NCBI RefSeq assembly: GCF_900187385.1 | Contig: NZ_FYEY01000001.1 | Location: 3,038,001-3,102,000, forward strand | DNA length: 64,000 bases | Direction of reading: 5' to 3' | Source of the DNA: Streptomyces sp. 2114.4 | Lineage (GTDB): Bacteria; Actinomycetota; Actinomycetes; Streptomycetales; Streptomycetaceae | Shown here: piece by piece, positions 27,442 through 35,762 of the stretch | How the letters are laid out: each line of letters opens with the position of its first letter | Position numbering within the stretch: the stretch's first letter is position 1 | The notes under the pieces: generated by a model | Database searches by the model: none | Told to the model about the DNA's origin: nothing | Seen by the model: the letters and a program-made list of their open reading frames with translations, nothing else | Made by a program: the position numbers and the translations under genes

Positions 27442-28890
27442 TCAGCGGACCCGTGCCCGGTGCCGGGGCAGGAAGGTGAAGACCGCCCCGCCCAGCAGGA
27501 TGACCGTCCCGGCGAGGATGCCGAGCGCGGTCAGCGCACCGTGGTCGCTCGCGCCGGTCTCGGCGAGGCCGCCGCTGCTGCCGCTGCCGCCCGAGACACT
27601 GGCCGGCCCCGCCGCACCGCCACCGGAGGCCGCCCCGCCCGTGGTGCCGCCGGACGTGCCGCCCTGCTGTGCCGAGGTGTCCAGGGCGAGCGAGACTCCC
27701 GGGTCCTTCTCCGGGGTGCAGGTGGTGGTCGTCCCGAGGGCGTTGACGGTGAGCACGCCCGGGGTGAGCGTGGCCTTGCCGGTGGCGCCCGGCTTGTAGG
27801 TGCCCTTCAGATCGGGGATCGCTATCGGCTGCCCCGCCTTGATCGGACCGGCGTTCGCCGGCCCCTCGGCCTTCACCGCTCCCTTGTCCGCGCCACCGAC
27901 CTTGACGTCCATCGACGGCTTGACCGAGCCCTTGGGGATGTCCGCCGGGCTGTCCATGACGGACTTGCTGAACTTCACCGTCAGGTCGTAACCGCCGGCC
28001 TTCTTCACCGCGTTGATCTGGACCGGCGAGGTCGCCTTCTTGTCCCCGATGGGCGTCTTGCAGGCGTACGGGACCAGTACTTCCTTGCCCTTGTACGCGG
28101 TGCCGTCGGGGTCGCCGCCGGAGCCTCCGGTGGTGGCACCGCCGTCGGTGCCGCCGGTGGTGGCGCCCGTAGTGGCACCGCCGGTGGTCCCGCCGGTCGT
28201 GCCCGTCGTGGTCCCGCCCGAGGTGGTCCCGGAAGTGGTGCCGCTCGTGGTGCCGGTGGTCGTACCCGTGGTGGTGCCGCTCGTGGTCCCACTGGTCGTG
28301 CCGGTGGTCGTGCCGCTCGTGGTGCCGCCGGAACCGGCCCCGCCGTCGGTCACCTTGATGGTGACCGCGGGCTTCACCGTCTCCTTGGGCGAGCACTTGG
28401 TGTCCGTCGAGATCGGCTTGTTGACGTTGATGTTGTAGAAGCCGGGCGTCAGCGTGACCTCACCCGGCTTCGACAGCTTCAGCTTGCCCTTCATGTCGGA
28501 CAGCTTCATCGGACTGCCCTTGGGGATCGGCGGGTTCTGCCGCGGCCCCTGCACGGCCAGATCGCCGGTCTGCGCCCCGGCCACCTTGACCGTGCCGGTC
28601 GGCTGGACGGTGTTCTCCCCCAGGTCGAGGATGTCGGGGTTCTTCGAGGCCCCCTCCACGGTCTTCCAGACCACCTCGATCTCGTCGCCCACCTTGGCCG
28701 TCTCCGGCGCGCTGACCGCCACCTTCGTGGTGCCCTCGACCGGCGGCAGCCCCGATATCGGCGGCGGCAGACACTCCGTCTTGTACGACACCTCTGCGGC
28801 CTGGGCGGTCCCGGCCGCTGCCATGATGCCCGCACCCGCGAGCACCAGCGCGGCCACCGAGGCCACCGCGGCTCTCCTCCGTTGCCTCAT
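27442..28890 (-). CDS. LAETG sortase-anchored surface protein with two paralogous domains
   Basis: A 482-residue wall protein. The signal peptide MRQRRRAAVASVAALVLAG ends at AQA-A. Domain 1 (TECLPPPISGL to TDTKCSP) and domain 2 (YACKTPIGDKKATSPVQIN to ALGTTTTCTP) are each about 125 residues bracketed by cysteines, and share a scheme: C...TP, IPKGS, a KLSDMKGKL or AIPDLKGTY strand, then a TLTPG strand. They are joined by a 70-residue Gly/Thr linker of GTTS/GTTT units. The C-terminus is a sorting signal: LAETG, a hydrophobic helix (ALTALGILAGTVILLGGAVF) and basic RHRARVR. LAxTG is the recognition motif of Streptomyces class E sortases. Its ATG overlaps the stop of the upstream gene (TGATG), and a GTG one codon earlier is also possible. 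Ligand unknown. Confidence 0.85.
   Translation of the reverse strand: MRQRRRAAVASVAALVLAGAGIMAAAGTAQAAEVSYKTECLPPPISGLPPVEGTTKVAVSAPETAKVGDEIEVVWKTVEGASKNPDILDLGENTVQPTGTVKVAGAQTGDLAVQGPRQNPPIPKGSPMKLSDMKGKLKLSKPGEVTLTPGFYNINVNKPISTDTKCSPKETVKPAVTIKVTDGGAGSGGTTSGTTTGTTSGTTSGTTTGTTTGTTSGTTSGTTSGGTTTGTTGGTTGGATTGATTGGTDGGATTGGSGGDPDGTAYKGKEVLVPYACKTPIGDKKATSPVQINAVKKAGGYDLTVKFSKSVMDSPADIPKGSVKPSMDVKVGGADKGAVKAEGPANAGPIKAGQPIAIPDLKGTYKPGATGKATLTPGVLTVNALGTTTTCTPEKDPGVSLALDTSAQQGGTSGGTTGGAASGGGAAGPASVSGGSGSSGGLAETGASDHGALTALGILAGTVILLGGAVFTFLPRHRARVR
28121..28335 (-). repeat. Thr/Gly tetrapeptide repeat coding region
   Basis: A 12-bp periodic coding stretch specifying about 70 residues of GTTS, GTTT and GTTG repeats within the LAETG protein. 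It is a flexible, potentially O-glycosylated spacer. Period and copy number may vary between strains. Confidence 0.85.
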
Positions 28891-30071
28891 CACGCTGAAC
28901 CTTTCGACGTCGGTCGTTCGGTTGATGTGGTGGACGGTGCGGTGTCCTGGGTGAACCACGGCAGCGCGGCACGGCCCCCCGGTGTACCGGGGCCGGCCGT
29001 GGAGCCCTCGCGCGCGGTCCGGTTCCTGATGCGTGGTCCGATGCCGGCCGCGCGTGTGCGTCCGGGCGCCGGCGTACGTCCGGGCGAGGGCGTACGCCCC
29101 GCGCCGTGCCTGCGGGTGCCGCCCGACCGGCGCGGGCGGACCCGGTCCACGAGGGCCATCCCGATGCGGAACGCCGCCGTCGGGACCACCACGCAGAGCA
29201 GCACCCAGAAGAGCGTCACGCCCCATGGCCTGCCGACTCCCCAGGGCTGCTCGGCCAGCACCTTGCCGCCGTATTCGAGCGAGACCAGATAGTCCCCGTG
29301 CGCGCCGGCCGGCAGCTCGACCGGCAGCGTGACCTCGGCCTTCTTCCCGGCGGGTACGGTCCCCCGCCACTGCTGCTCCTCCCACTCCGTCGCGAAGATC
29401 CCGTGTGAGGTGCCGACCCGGAAGACGGGGTCCTTGGCCGGTGCCGAGCCGAGATTGCCGACGGTGAGGGTCAGCTGACGCCGTGCGGGGGCGCCGAACC
29501 AGGTCAGCAGGCCGCTGCTGCCCGCCAGCCGCGGCTGGGCGAGCACGGTCAGCCGGCCGCCGGTGCGCTCCGTGGGCAGCGGCGCCACCGGGTGGCCCGC
29601 CACCGTGAAGGCGGCCTCCGCAGCGGCCGCCTCACCGGTCACGGTCGCCGCATGCACCACACAAGGGCAGGGTTTGGGCGGCTCGGCGACCGGGAGGAGC
29701 CTGCGGAACGCGCCATGGGCGTCGGTGGTGACCGCCCGTCCGTCGCCGTTGGCACACGAATTGGTACCGCCGATCATGTTCTGCCCGCAGATCAGCAGCG
29801 TGAGCAGCGCCTTGGGCCGCCAGCCACGGCCGGTCACGGTGAGCGAGCCGCCCTTGCCGGCTTCCTTCCGGGAGAGGTGGACGGTGGGATGCCCCTCCCC
29901 CGCGGCGTACGGGGCCGCGGGCGCGGCGGCTGCCGGGAGCGGAGCCGCCGCGAGTGCCAGGCAGAGGAGGAACAGGGCCACCGCCCCCTGTCGTACGGGG
30001 AGCGTGGTGCGTGCGGCGCGTACGGTGCGGGTTGCCGGGCCGGTGCAAAACCGCCCGGTGCCGCCGGTCAC
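28890..30071 (-). CDS. Secreted, C-terminally membrane-anchored surface protein
   Basis: A 393-residue protein starting at a GTG that overlaps the stop of the preceding gene (GTGA). Signal helix GAVALFLLCLALAAAPLPAAAA; then a domain of about 110 residues (HPTVHLSRKEAGKGGSLTVTGRGWRPKALLTLLICG ... CANGDG ... PCPCVVHAATVTG) that recalls neocarzinostatin-like Ig folds with paired cysteines. A second beta-rich domain follows (RRQLTLTVGNLGSAPAKDPVFRVGTSHG). A membrane helix near the C-terminus (VTLFWVLLCVVVPTAAFRIGMAL) precedes a basic, Pro/Gly-rich cytoplasmic tail. It is the third gene of the four-gene surface operon. Molecular function is not recognised. Confidence 0.8.
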   Translation of the reverse strand: MTGGTGRFCTGPATRTVRAARTTLPVRQGAVALFLLCLALAAAPLPAAAAPAAPYAAGEGHPTVHLSRKEAGKGGSLTVTGRGWRPKALLTLLICGQNMIGGTNSCANGDGRAVTTDAHGAFRRLLPVAEPPKPCPCVVHAATVTGEAAAAEAAFTVAGHPVAPLPTERTGGRLTVLAQPRLAGSSGLLTWFGAPARRQLTLTVGNLGSAPAKDPVFRVGTSHGIFATEWEEQQWRGTVPAGKKAEVTLPVELPAGAHGDYLVSLEYGGKVLAEQPWGVGRPWGVTLFWVLLCVVVPTAAFRIGMALVDRVRPRRSGGTRRHGAGRTPSPGRTPAPGRTRAAGIGPRIRNRTAREGSTAGPGTPGGRAALPWFTQDTAPSTTSTERPTSKGSA

Positions 30072-31075
30072 GACCGCGCTCCTGGTCCGGTACCCGCCAA
30101 CTGCCCCGCCGCGTCCGCCCGGCCGCCGCCGGGCGGTGGCACCTCACCGGCCGTCCCCCTCGCGGTCCCGGCGCCTTCTGCCCCACGCGCGCCCGGCACC
30201 TCACTCGCGCCCCGTGCCCGACGCCGCCGGCGTACGACGACCGGTCCGCCCACGCCGGCCGCCAGAAGGAGCATCCCTCCCGCCACCGCACCCCAGGGGG
30301 CCGTGGTGTACGTGGCAGTGACGGACCCGTGGGCGCCGCCGCCCGCTGTCGCCGTGAGCCGGAGATCCACCGCGTCCAGGCGGGGCGGATCGGCCCACGT
30401 CTCCGTCAGATCGACACCCTGGCCGGGCCGCAGCGTGGTCGGCAGGGCGCGGGGGGCCCGCCGCAACACGGGGCCGAAGAGCCCGTCGGCGCGGACCGCA
30501 AGGCGCGGCGCGAGCACCGTGTTGCCGCGGTTGACCAGCGTGTACCGGATGAGCGCCGCACGGCCCCGGCGGCGCACCGACACCTTCTCGACGGTCAGCG
30601 CGGACAACGGCCGCCCGGTCACCCGCAGATGGACCGGTACGGCGTCCCGCCCGTCCGCGCCGCTCCCCCGGCCGCGGGTGGCGAGCAGCGAGCCGGAGCG
30701 CTCACCCGGGGCGGCATCGCGCGGCACGGTCACCGTGAACGGCACACTCGCCCGGGTGTGCGGCGGAACCTTCACCTCCGTCGAGGCGAGGGCGAGCCAC
30801 GCGCCGGGCGTGGAGCCGCGCAGCCGTACGGTGACGGTGCGGCCGGTGGGGTTGCTCAGGGACAGCCGGTCGCTCATGACGGTGCCCGGCGCGCCCTCCA
30901 GGTAGAAGTACGGGCGGTCCGCTGTGCCGGGCGCGGCGCCGTCACCGGGCGCGGGCGCCGCGGACCAGCCCGGTGGCGCGGCGGCCGGCCGGGCCGCGGC
31001 CGCCGTGGAGCACAGCAGCACGGCGGCGGTCGCGAGGACCACACCGCTGACCGCTGTGCGGGTACGGAAGGGCAT
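30068..31075 (-). CDS. WxLIP/DUF916-like secreted protein with C-terminal membrane anchor
   Basis: A 335-residue protein: signal peptide (SGVVLATAAVLLCSTAAA-ARP), a beta-sandwich of about 100 residues (YFYLEGAPGTVMSDRLSLSNPTG, TVRLRGSTPG, STEVKVPPHTRASVPFTVTVP, SGSLLATRG), a second domain (EKVSVRRRGRAALIRYTLVNRGNTVLAPRL) and a membrane helix (WGAVAGGMLLLAAGVGGPVVV) before a basic tail. The first sandwich has the layout of the peptidoglycan-binding DUF916 domain of Firmicute WxL operons, which also occur with small LPxTG proteins. This is a structural-pattern comparison, not a detected match. GTGA overlap couples it to the next gene. It lies 101 bp from the LPQTG gene. Confidence 0.75.
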   Translation of the reverse strand: MPFRTRTAVSGVVLATAAVLLCSTAAAARPAAAPPGWSAAPAPGDGAAPGTADRPYFYLEGAPGTVMSDRLSLSNPTGRTVTVRLRGSTPGAWLALASTEVKVPPHTRASVPFTVTVPRDAAPGERSGSLLATRGRGSGADGRDAVPVHLRVTGRPLSALTVEKVSVRRRGRAALIRYTLVNRGNTVLAPRLAVRADGLFGPVLRRAPRALPTTLRPGQGVDLTETWADPPRLDAVDLRLTATAGGGAHGSVTATYTTAPWGAVAGGMLLLAAGVGGPVVVRRRRRARGASEVPGARGAEGAGTARGTAGEVPPPGGGRADAAGQLAGTGPGARS

Positions 31076-31176
31076 CGGCGGCTCCTGCTGCAAGGGGGGC
31101 GCCCCGTGCCGGCCGGGCAGGGGGCGGGCGGAGAACGACGGTGCACCACGCGGGTCCTGACGCCCCACGCGGCGCG

Positions 31177-31899
31177 TCACACCCGCTGGTGACGGCGGGT
31201 CAGCCAGAGCGCGCCGGCCGCACCGGCCAGCAGCACGGTGCCGCCGAGGGTGCCCAGCGCGAGAGCGGAGTCCGCGGGTCCGGTCTGCGGCAGCTGCCCG
31301 CCCGAGGATCCGCCGCCGGCCGCGGCAGCGCCGGTGCTTCCCGAGGCGTCGCCCGAGCTGCCGGTCCCCTTCACGTCCAGGGTCAGCGAGGGCTTGGGGT
31401 GGTTGGCGGGTGTGCACGTGGTGGTGGTGCCCAGCGCCTTGATGGTGAGCGTGGAGGCGGTGAAGGTCACCTTGCCGCTGCCCCTGGGGGTGTACGTACC
31501 GCTCAAGTCACTGATCTTGATGGGGGTGTTGGCGGGGATGGCCTGGTCGTTGGGCGGCCCGGCGACCGGCACCGTACCGCTCTCCGCACCGCCCAGCGTG
31601 ATCAGCGCGCTCGGCTTCATGGCGCCCTTGCCCAGCTCGACGGGGCTGGAGGAGACGCCCTTGCGGAAGGACATGACGAGCTTGTACGCGCCGCCGCCGG
31701 GCGTGCTCGTGATGTCGATGGGCGAGACCGCGCCCTTGCTGCCGATCGGCGTTTTGCACTGGTAGTTGACGTCAACGACCTCGGCGTGGGCAGCCGGTGC
31801 GGTGAGCATCACCGCGGACCCCGCCGCCATCGCCACGGCCGCGGCGAGACCGGCCGCCCGGCCCGGGCGCCTGCCGTGCTGTTCGTAGAAGCGGGCCAC
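31177..31899 (-). CDS. LPQTG sortase-anchored surface protein
   Basis: A 240-residue protein, first gene of the surface operon. The GTG at 31899 has AAGGGG 8 nt upstream. After the signal peptide (AAVAMAAGSAVMLTAPAAHA) comes one domain of about 120 residues bracketed by cysteines, YQCKTPIGSKGAVSPIDIT to ALGTTTTCTP, plainly paralogous to domain 2 of the LAETG protein. A Gly/Ser linker leads to LPQTG, a hydrophobic helix (ALALGTLGGTVLLAGAAGALW) and RRHQRV, a complete cell-wall sorting signal. Having LPQTG here and LAETG on its operon partner is unusual and may mean different sortases or anchoring order. Function unknown. Confidence 0.87.
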   Translation of the reverse strand: MARFYEQHGRRPGRAAGLAAAVAMAAGSAVMLTAPAAHAEVVDVNYQCKTPIGSKGAVSPIDITSTPGGGAYKLVMSFRKGVSSSPVELGKGAMKPSALITLGGAESGTVPVAGPPNDQAIPANTPIKISDLSGTYTPRGSGKVTFTASTLTIKALGTTTTCTPANHPKPSLTLDVKGTGSSGDASGSTGAAAAGGGSSGGQLPQTGPADSALALGTLGGTVLLAGAAGALWLTRRHQRV

Positions 31900-32074
31900 C
31901 TCGGATTCCCCTTCTCCCGGTGAGCGCACCGCCGGACGTTACTGACGGCACATCAGATTGGCCGCTCAAGGTACGCCGGGGACCTTGCCGAGGGAAGGCA
32001 ATGCACAGCCCCGATCGCCCCGGGGGCCGCGCGGCCGGGAAATCCGTCCTCGGCAAACCCTTAGGACACGACAA

Positions 32075-32098
32075 AGCGCGGGCCCTCGGGCCCGCGCT
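32075..32098 (-). terminator. Intrinsic terminator after anti-sigma gene
   Basis: A 10-bp GC stem (32075-32084 with 32089-32098) and 4-nt loop is followed on the minus strand by TTTGT, about 37 bp beyond the stop of the anti-sigma kinase gene. It separates that transcript from the surface operon. Confidence 0.85.
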
Positions 32099-32134
32099 CA
32101 GTTCTCCTCTTCCCCGGCGGTGTCCGCCCGCCCT

Positions 32135-32635
32135 TCAGGACGGCGCGGCGAGCTCCGCCCAGACGGTCTTGCCCGTGCCGTCGGCGTTGCGCACCACGCC
32201 CCAGTCCAGGCACAGGCGCTGCACGATGAACATGCCGTGACCGCCGGGACGGCCCGGACGGTGCGGGCTGCGCGGCGCCGGCGAGCCCGCGCCGAGGTCA
32301 CTGACCTCCAGGCGCAGCACTTTGCCGGTGCTGCGCAACCGCAGCTCCTCGGGCCCTTCGGCGTGCAGACAGGCGTTGGTGACCAGTTCCGAGACGACGA
32401 GCAGCACATCCTCGGCCGCGGCACGCCGGTCGGCGCTCGCGGCCGGCAGCCAGCCCCAGTCGTGCAGCGCCTGCCGGGCGAAGTCGCGGCCACGCGCCAC
32501 GGCCCCTCGGGTGCCTGCCAGGCGCAGCCGGCGGATCTGCCCCACCGGGGTGGCGGCAGCCGGGGCGGCGGAAGCACCCGCACTGCCCGGCTCCGGGCCG
32601 AGATCGCCCGGCGGATACGGCCGGGTGGTGCTCAT
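32135..32635 (-). CDS. Anti-sigma factor serine kinase (RsbW/SpoIIAB-like)
   Basis: A 166-residue GHKL ATPase-fold protein. The core has the N-box VLLVVSELVTNACLHAEGP (Glu and Asn for Mg-ATP) and the G1 box LEVSDLGAGSP, followed by GGHGMFIVQRLCLDWGV and KTVWAEL. Such proteins bind a SigB/F-type sigma factor and inactivate its antagonist by phosphorylation. It lies 171 bp downstream of the STAS antagonist on the same strand and beside a SigB/F-type sigma gene, so it is very likely the partner kinase (the PrsI role of the S. coelicolor SigI system, if synteny memory is right). Gly/Arg-rich insertions in the ATP lid (PAPRSPHRPGRPGGHG) are typical of Streptomyces members. Confidence 0.85.
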   Translation of the reverse strand: MSTTRPYPPGDLGPEPGSAGASAAPAAATPVGQIRRLRLAGTRGAVARGRDFARQALHDWGWLPAASADRRAAAEDVLLVVSELVTNACLHAEGPEELRLRSTGKVLRLEVSDLGAGSPAPRSPHRPGRPGGHGMFIVQRLCLDWGVVRNADGTGKTVWAELAAPS

Positions 32636-32806
32636 CAGCGCTTCACCTCACCGATTCGCCTGTTCACGGAAAACAGATACTGACTGATTCAACGGATTCA
32701 GATGTCTCCTGCCCGACCGGACCGTGAGAACACCCACTTCTTGGGTACGGAAGTTGTGACACGGACTACGTGCCCGGAATGCAACGTTCCGGACACCGTC
32801 GCCATG

Positions 32807-33175
32807 TCAGTCGGCCAGGGCCGCGTCGAGGGAGTCGTGCACCGTGAAAACCGCCTCAGCGCCGGTGATCTCGAAGACCCGGGCGACTACCGGCTGCATT
32901 CCGGCCAAGTGGACTCCGCCCCCCTCGGCTTCCGCCTTCAGGCGGGCGCCGAGCAACACATTGAGACCGGTGGAGTCCATGAACTCAAGGGGTGAGCAGT
33001 CCACCACCAGGCGTGCGTATCCGTCGTCCACACAGCCGTCAAGTGACTCACGCAACAGATCTGCGGTGTGGTGATCGAGCTCACCCGAAACCGTCACGAC
33101 CGCGCTGGCGCCGTGATGGCGGATCTCGACATGAAGCCGGCCCCGGCTTGCACTGCCGACCGTCCCGCGGTCCAT
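32807..33175 (-). CDS. STAS-domain anti-anti-sigma factor
   Basis: A 122-residue SpoIIAA/RsbV-like protein. The phosphorylation site is S68 in LVVDCSPLEFMDSTGLNVLL, with VTVSGELDHHTADLL as the conserved N-terminal strand-helix. Unphosphorylated, it should sequester the kinase and free the sigma factor. GGAGAGG is 9 nt before the ATG. It diverges from the sigma gene across 261 bp and is followed by the kinase. By position and family it corresponds to ArsI in the S. coelicolor SigI partner-switching set; that name rests on memory of synteny. Confidence 0.88.
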   Translation of the reverse strand: MDRGTVGSASRGRLHVEIRHHGASAVVTVSGELDHHTADLLRESLDGCVDDGYARLVVDCSPLEFMDSTGLNVLLGARLKAEAEGGGVHLAGMQPVVARVFEITGAEAVFTVHDSLDAALAD

Positions 33176-33212
33176 GCGCGCGCACCTCTCCTGCTGTCTA
33201 GACGACTGTTTG

Positions 33213-33237
33213 CTTACCTACTGCGCTCGTGCGAACC
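33213..33237 (-). promoter_or_regulatory. Possible stress-sigma promoter for the STAS gene
   Basis: On the minus strand GGTT (33237-33234) is followed after 15 nt by GGTAAG (33218-33213), about 38 bp before the STAS start. This resembles the GTTT-N14-16-GGGTA(C/T) promoters read by Streptomyces SigB/SigH-type factors and would allow autoregulation. The match is imperfect. Confidence 0.3.
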
Positions 33238-33436
33238 CTACGCCTTCCCGACGCCTCTCGGTAGCCGAACAATCCGCGTATTGCCCAATATATGGACAAC
33301 GCGTACTTGCCATCTTCAGGCAAACCCAGGTAGGCGTAGAAGCACACATCCGAAACGGCCGGCTTTGGAGGCGCCGCACACCGCAGCTTCGCGTAGAGGC
33401 ATCGGCAGCCATATGCCGAGAACGATGGAGGAGACC

Positions 33437-34375
33437 ATGTCACCCCGGCTCGACGAATTGCGCACCGAAGACCACCGGCAGCCCGCATCGTCGACACCCC
33501 CGTCCGACCCGACCGAGCAGATCCCTTCCCAGTTGCTCCCCGCCGAATCCGATCTGGCGGGATTGACTGAGATCGAGGGACTGCCCGAGATCCCGCCGTT
33601 CGACGAGGTGGGCCCGGTGGACGCGAGGGCTCTGTCCAAGACCCTCTTCGAGCGTCTCGAGACGCTCGAGGAAGGCACCCACGAATTCGCGTACGTCCGC
33701 AACACCCTGGTCGAGCTCAACCTCGCGCTGGTGAAGTTCGCGGCCTCCCGGTTCCGCTCCCGCAGCGAGCCCATGGAGGACATCGTCCAGGTCGGCACCA
33801 TCGGCCTGATCAAGGCGATCGACCGCTTCGAGATCAGCCGCGGCGTCGAGTTCCCGACGTTCGCCATGCCGACCATCGTCGGTGAGATCAAGCGCTTCTT
33901 CCGTGACACCAGCTGGTCGGTGCGGGTACCGCGGCGTCTGCAGGAGCTGCGTCTGGACCTCGCCAAGGCGGGCGACGAACTGGCGCAGAAGCTGGACCGC
34001 GCCCCCACGGTGCACGAACTCGCCGCACGCCTCGACATCAGCCGTGACGAGGTCGTGGAGGGCATGGCCGCGAGCAACGCGTACACCGCGAGCTCGCTGG
34101 ACGCCCAGCCCGAGGAGGACGACAGCGAGGGCGCGCTGGCGGACCGCATCGGCTACGAGGACCACGGGCTCGAGGGCATCGAGTACGTCGAATCCCTCAA
34201 GCCGCTGATCGCCGAACTCCCGCCGCGCGACCGGAAGATCCTCTCGCTGCGCTTCGTCGCCAATATGACGCAGTCCGAGATCGGCGAAGAGCTGGGCATC
34301 TCCCAGATGCACGTCTCCCGTCTGCTCTCCCGCACCCTCGTGCGGCTCCGCAAGGGGCTGATGGTCGAGGAGTGA
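33437..34375 (+). CDS. sigI: SigB/SigF-family alternative sigma factor
   Basis: A 312-residue sigma-70 group 3 factor. After an acidic, Pro-rich N-terminal region of about 80 residues come region 2 (YVRNTLVELNLALVKFAASRF, MEDIVQVGTIGLIKAIDRFEISRGVEF, PTIVGEIKRFFRDTSWSVRVPRRLQEL), region 3 (PTVHELAARLDISRDEVVEGM) and region 4 with the helix-turn-helix MTQSEIGEELGISQMHVSRLL. GGAGGA precedes the ATG. It diverges from the antagonist/kinase pair, the standard partner-switching context controlling stress responses. The symbol is inferred from the adjacent hut genes and the S. coelicolor order. The biochemical class is firm and the exact paralogue less so. Confidence 0.85.
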   Translation: MSPRLDELRTEDHRQPASSTPPSDPTEQIPSQLLPAESDLAGLTEIEGLPEIPPFDEVGPVDARALSKTLFERLETLEEGTHEFAYVRNTLVELNLALVKFAASRFRSRSEPMEDIVQVGTIGLIKAIDRFEISRGVEFPTFAMPTIVGEIKRFFRDTSWSVRVPRRLQELRLDLAKAGDELAQKLDRAPTVHELAARLDISRDEVVEGMAASNAYTASSLDAQPEEDDSEGALADRIGYEDHGLEGIEYVESLKPLIAELPPRDRKILSLRFVANMTQSEIGEELGISQMHVSRLLSRTLVRLRKGLMVEE

Positions 34376-34425
34376 GGGACCGCGGTCCCTGCCGGTCCGC
34401 GCGGCCGGCAGCCGCCCGCGCAAAG

Positions 34426-34461
34426 GAGGGCCTGCCCCGGGGTTGCTCGGGACGGGCCCTC
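34426..34461 (+). terminator. Terminator after the sigma factor gene
   Basis: A 14-bp stem with one mismatch and one G-U pair (34426-34439 with 34448-34461) lies 50 bp beyond the sigma gene stop, followed by TTGCTTG. Confidence 0.65.
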
Positions 34462-34509
34462 TCTTGCTTGCCGGTGCGGAACGCCGTCCCGTACCGGTGC
34501 CGGAAGCCG

Positions 34510-34538
34510 TCCGCGCCGGCTCGGTGAGCCGGCGCGGA
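34510..34538 (-). terminator. Terminator after hutI
   Basis: A perfect 13-bp stem (34510-34522 with 34526-34538) with a 3-nt loop, 23 bp beyond the hutI stop on the minus strand. It ends the hut operon. Confidence 0.75.
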
Positions 34539-34560
34539 GATCACTGCGGCCGGGCGGGCG

Positions 34561-35745
34561 TCAGACGCGCACGCCCTTGTGCCACACGGCCGAGACGAGC
34601 GGGACGCCCGGCCGGTAGGCGAGGTGGACGTGCGAGGGCGCGTCCAGGAGGGCGAGGTCGGCGCGGGCGCCGGGCGCGATCCGTCCGACGTCCGTACGGC
34701 GCAGGGCGCGGGCGCCGCCCGCGGTCGCCGACCACACCGCCTCGTCGGGCGTCATCCCCATGTCGCGGACCGCCAGCGCGATGCAGAACGGCATGGAACT
34801 GGTGAAGGACGAGCCGGGGTTGCAGTCGGTGGACAGCGCGACGGTGGCGCCGGCGTCGAGCAGCGGGCGGGCGTCGGGCCACCGGGCGCGGGTGGAGAAC
34901 TCGGCGCCCGGCAGGAGGGTGGCGACGGTGTCGGACTGCGCGAGGGCGTCGATGTCGGCCGGGCTGAGGTGGGTGCAGTGGTCGGCGGAGGCGGCGCCGA
35001 GTTCGACGGCGAGCTGGACGCCGGGGCCGTGGCCGAGCTGGTTGGCGTGCACCCGCGGTACCAGGCCCCTGGCCTTGCCCGCGGTGAGCACGGCGCGGGC
35101 CTGGTCGCCGTCGAAGGCCCCCCGCTCGCAGAAGACGTCCACCCAACGGGCGTGCGGGGCGCAGGCGTCCAGCATCGGGCCGGTCACCAGGTCGACGTAG
35201 CCGGCCGGGTCGTCGGCGTAGTCGGGCGAGACGATGTGCGCCCCGAGGAAGGTGACCTCGTCGGTGTGTTCGGCGGCGATGCGCAGCGCGCGGGCCTCGT
35301 CCTCGACGGTGAGCCCGTAGCCGGACTTGGTCTCCTGGGTGGTGGTGCCCTGGCGCAGCGCCTCGGCGAGGTAGCGGGCGACGGTGGCGTGCAGCGCCTC
35401 GTCGGTGGCGGCGCGGGTGGCGGCGACGGTGGTGCGGATGCCGCCGGCGGAGTACGGGCGGCCGGACATCCGGGCGTTGAACTCCGCGGTGCGGTCGCCG
35501 GCGAAGACCAGGTGGGAGTGGGAGTCGACGAAGCCGGGGATACCCGCCCGGCCGGCCGCGTCGACGGCGGTGTCAGTGGCAGGTGCTTTGCTGGAGGCAC
35601 CGACCCAGGCGATGCGGTCGCCGTCGATGACGACCGTGGCGTCCTGGATCAGGCCGAGGGGGCCTTCACCGAGGGAGGGGTCGTTGGTGACGAGCTGGGA
35701 GATGTGGGTGATGGCGGTGGTGGTCGGCGTGGAGGTCGTCGTCAT
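34561..35745 (-). CDS. hutI: Imidazolonepropionase
   Basis: A 394-residue metal-dependent amidohydrolase, third step of histidine degradation, opening imidazolonepropionate to formiminoglutamate. Motifs are [19 protein letters not shown] (metal HxH and substrate Arg), [39 protein letters not shown] (metal and catalytic His) and [19 protein letters not shown] (metal Asp). Length and motif order are normal. It is last gene of the hutU-M20-hutF-hutI operon, 17 bp after hutF. The ATG at 35745 was chosen; GGAG is about 12 nt upstream, a little far. Confidence 0.95.
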   Translation of the reverse strand: MTTTSTPTTTAITHISQLVTNDPSLGEGPLGLIQDATVVIDGDRIAWVGASSKAPATDTAVDAAGRAGIPGFVDSHSHLVFAGDRTAEFNARMSGRPYSAGGIRTTVAATRAATDEALHATVARYLAEALRQGTTTQETKSGYGLTVEDEARALRIAAEHTDEVTFLGAHIVSPDYADDPAGYVDLVTGPMLDACAPHARWVDVFCERGAFDGDQARAVLTAGKARGLVPRVHANQLGHGPGVQLAVELGAASADHCTHLSPADIDALAQSDTVATLLPGAEFSTRARWPDARPLLDAGATVALSTDCNPGSSFTSSMPFCIALAVRDMGMTPDEAVWSATAGGARALRRTDVGRIAPGARADLALLDAPSHVHLAYRPGVPLVSAVWHKGVRV

Positions 35746-35762
35746 CGCGGGGGTGTTCTCCT

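Noticed and set aside
28891..29385. Amino-terminal extension of the LAETG surface protein
   Set aside because: The extension overlaps the upstream surface gene in another frame; the signal peptide at 28890 and the TGATG junction set the real start.
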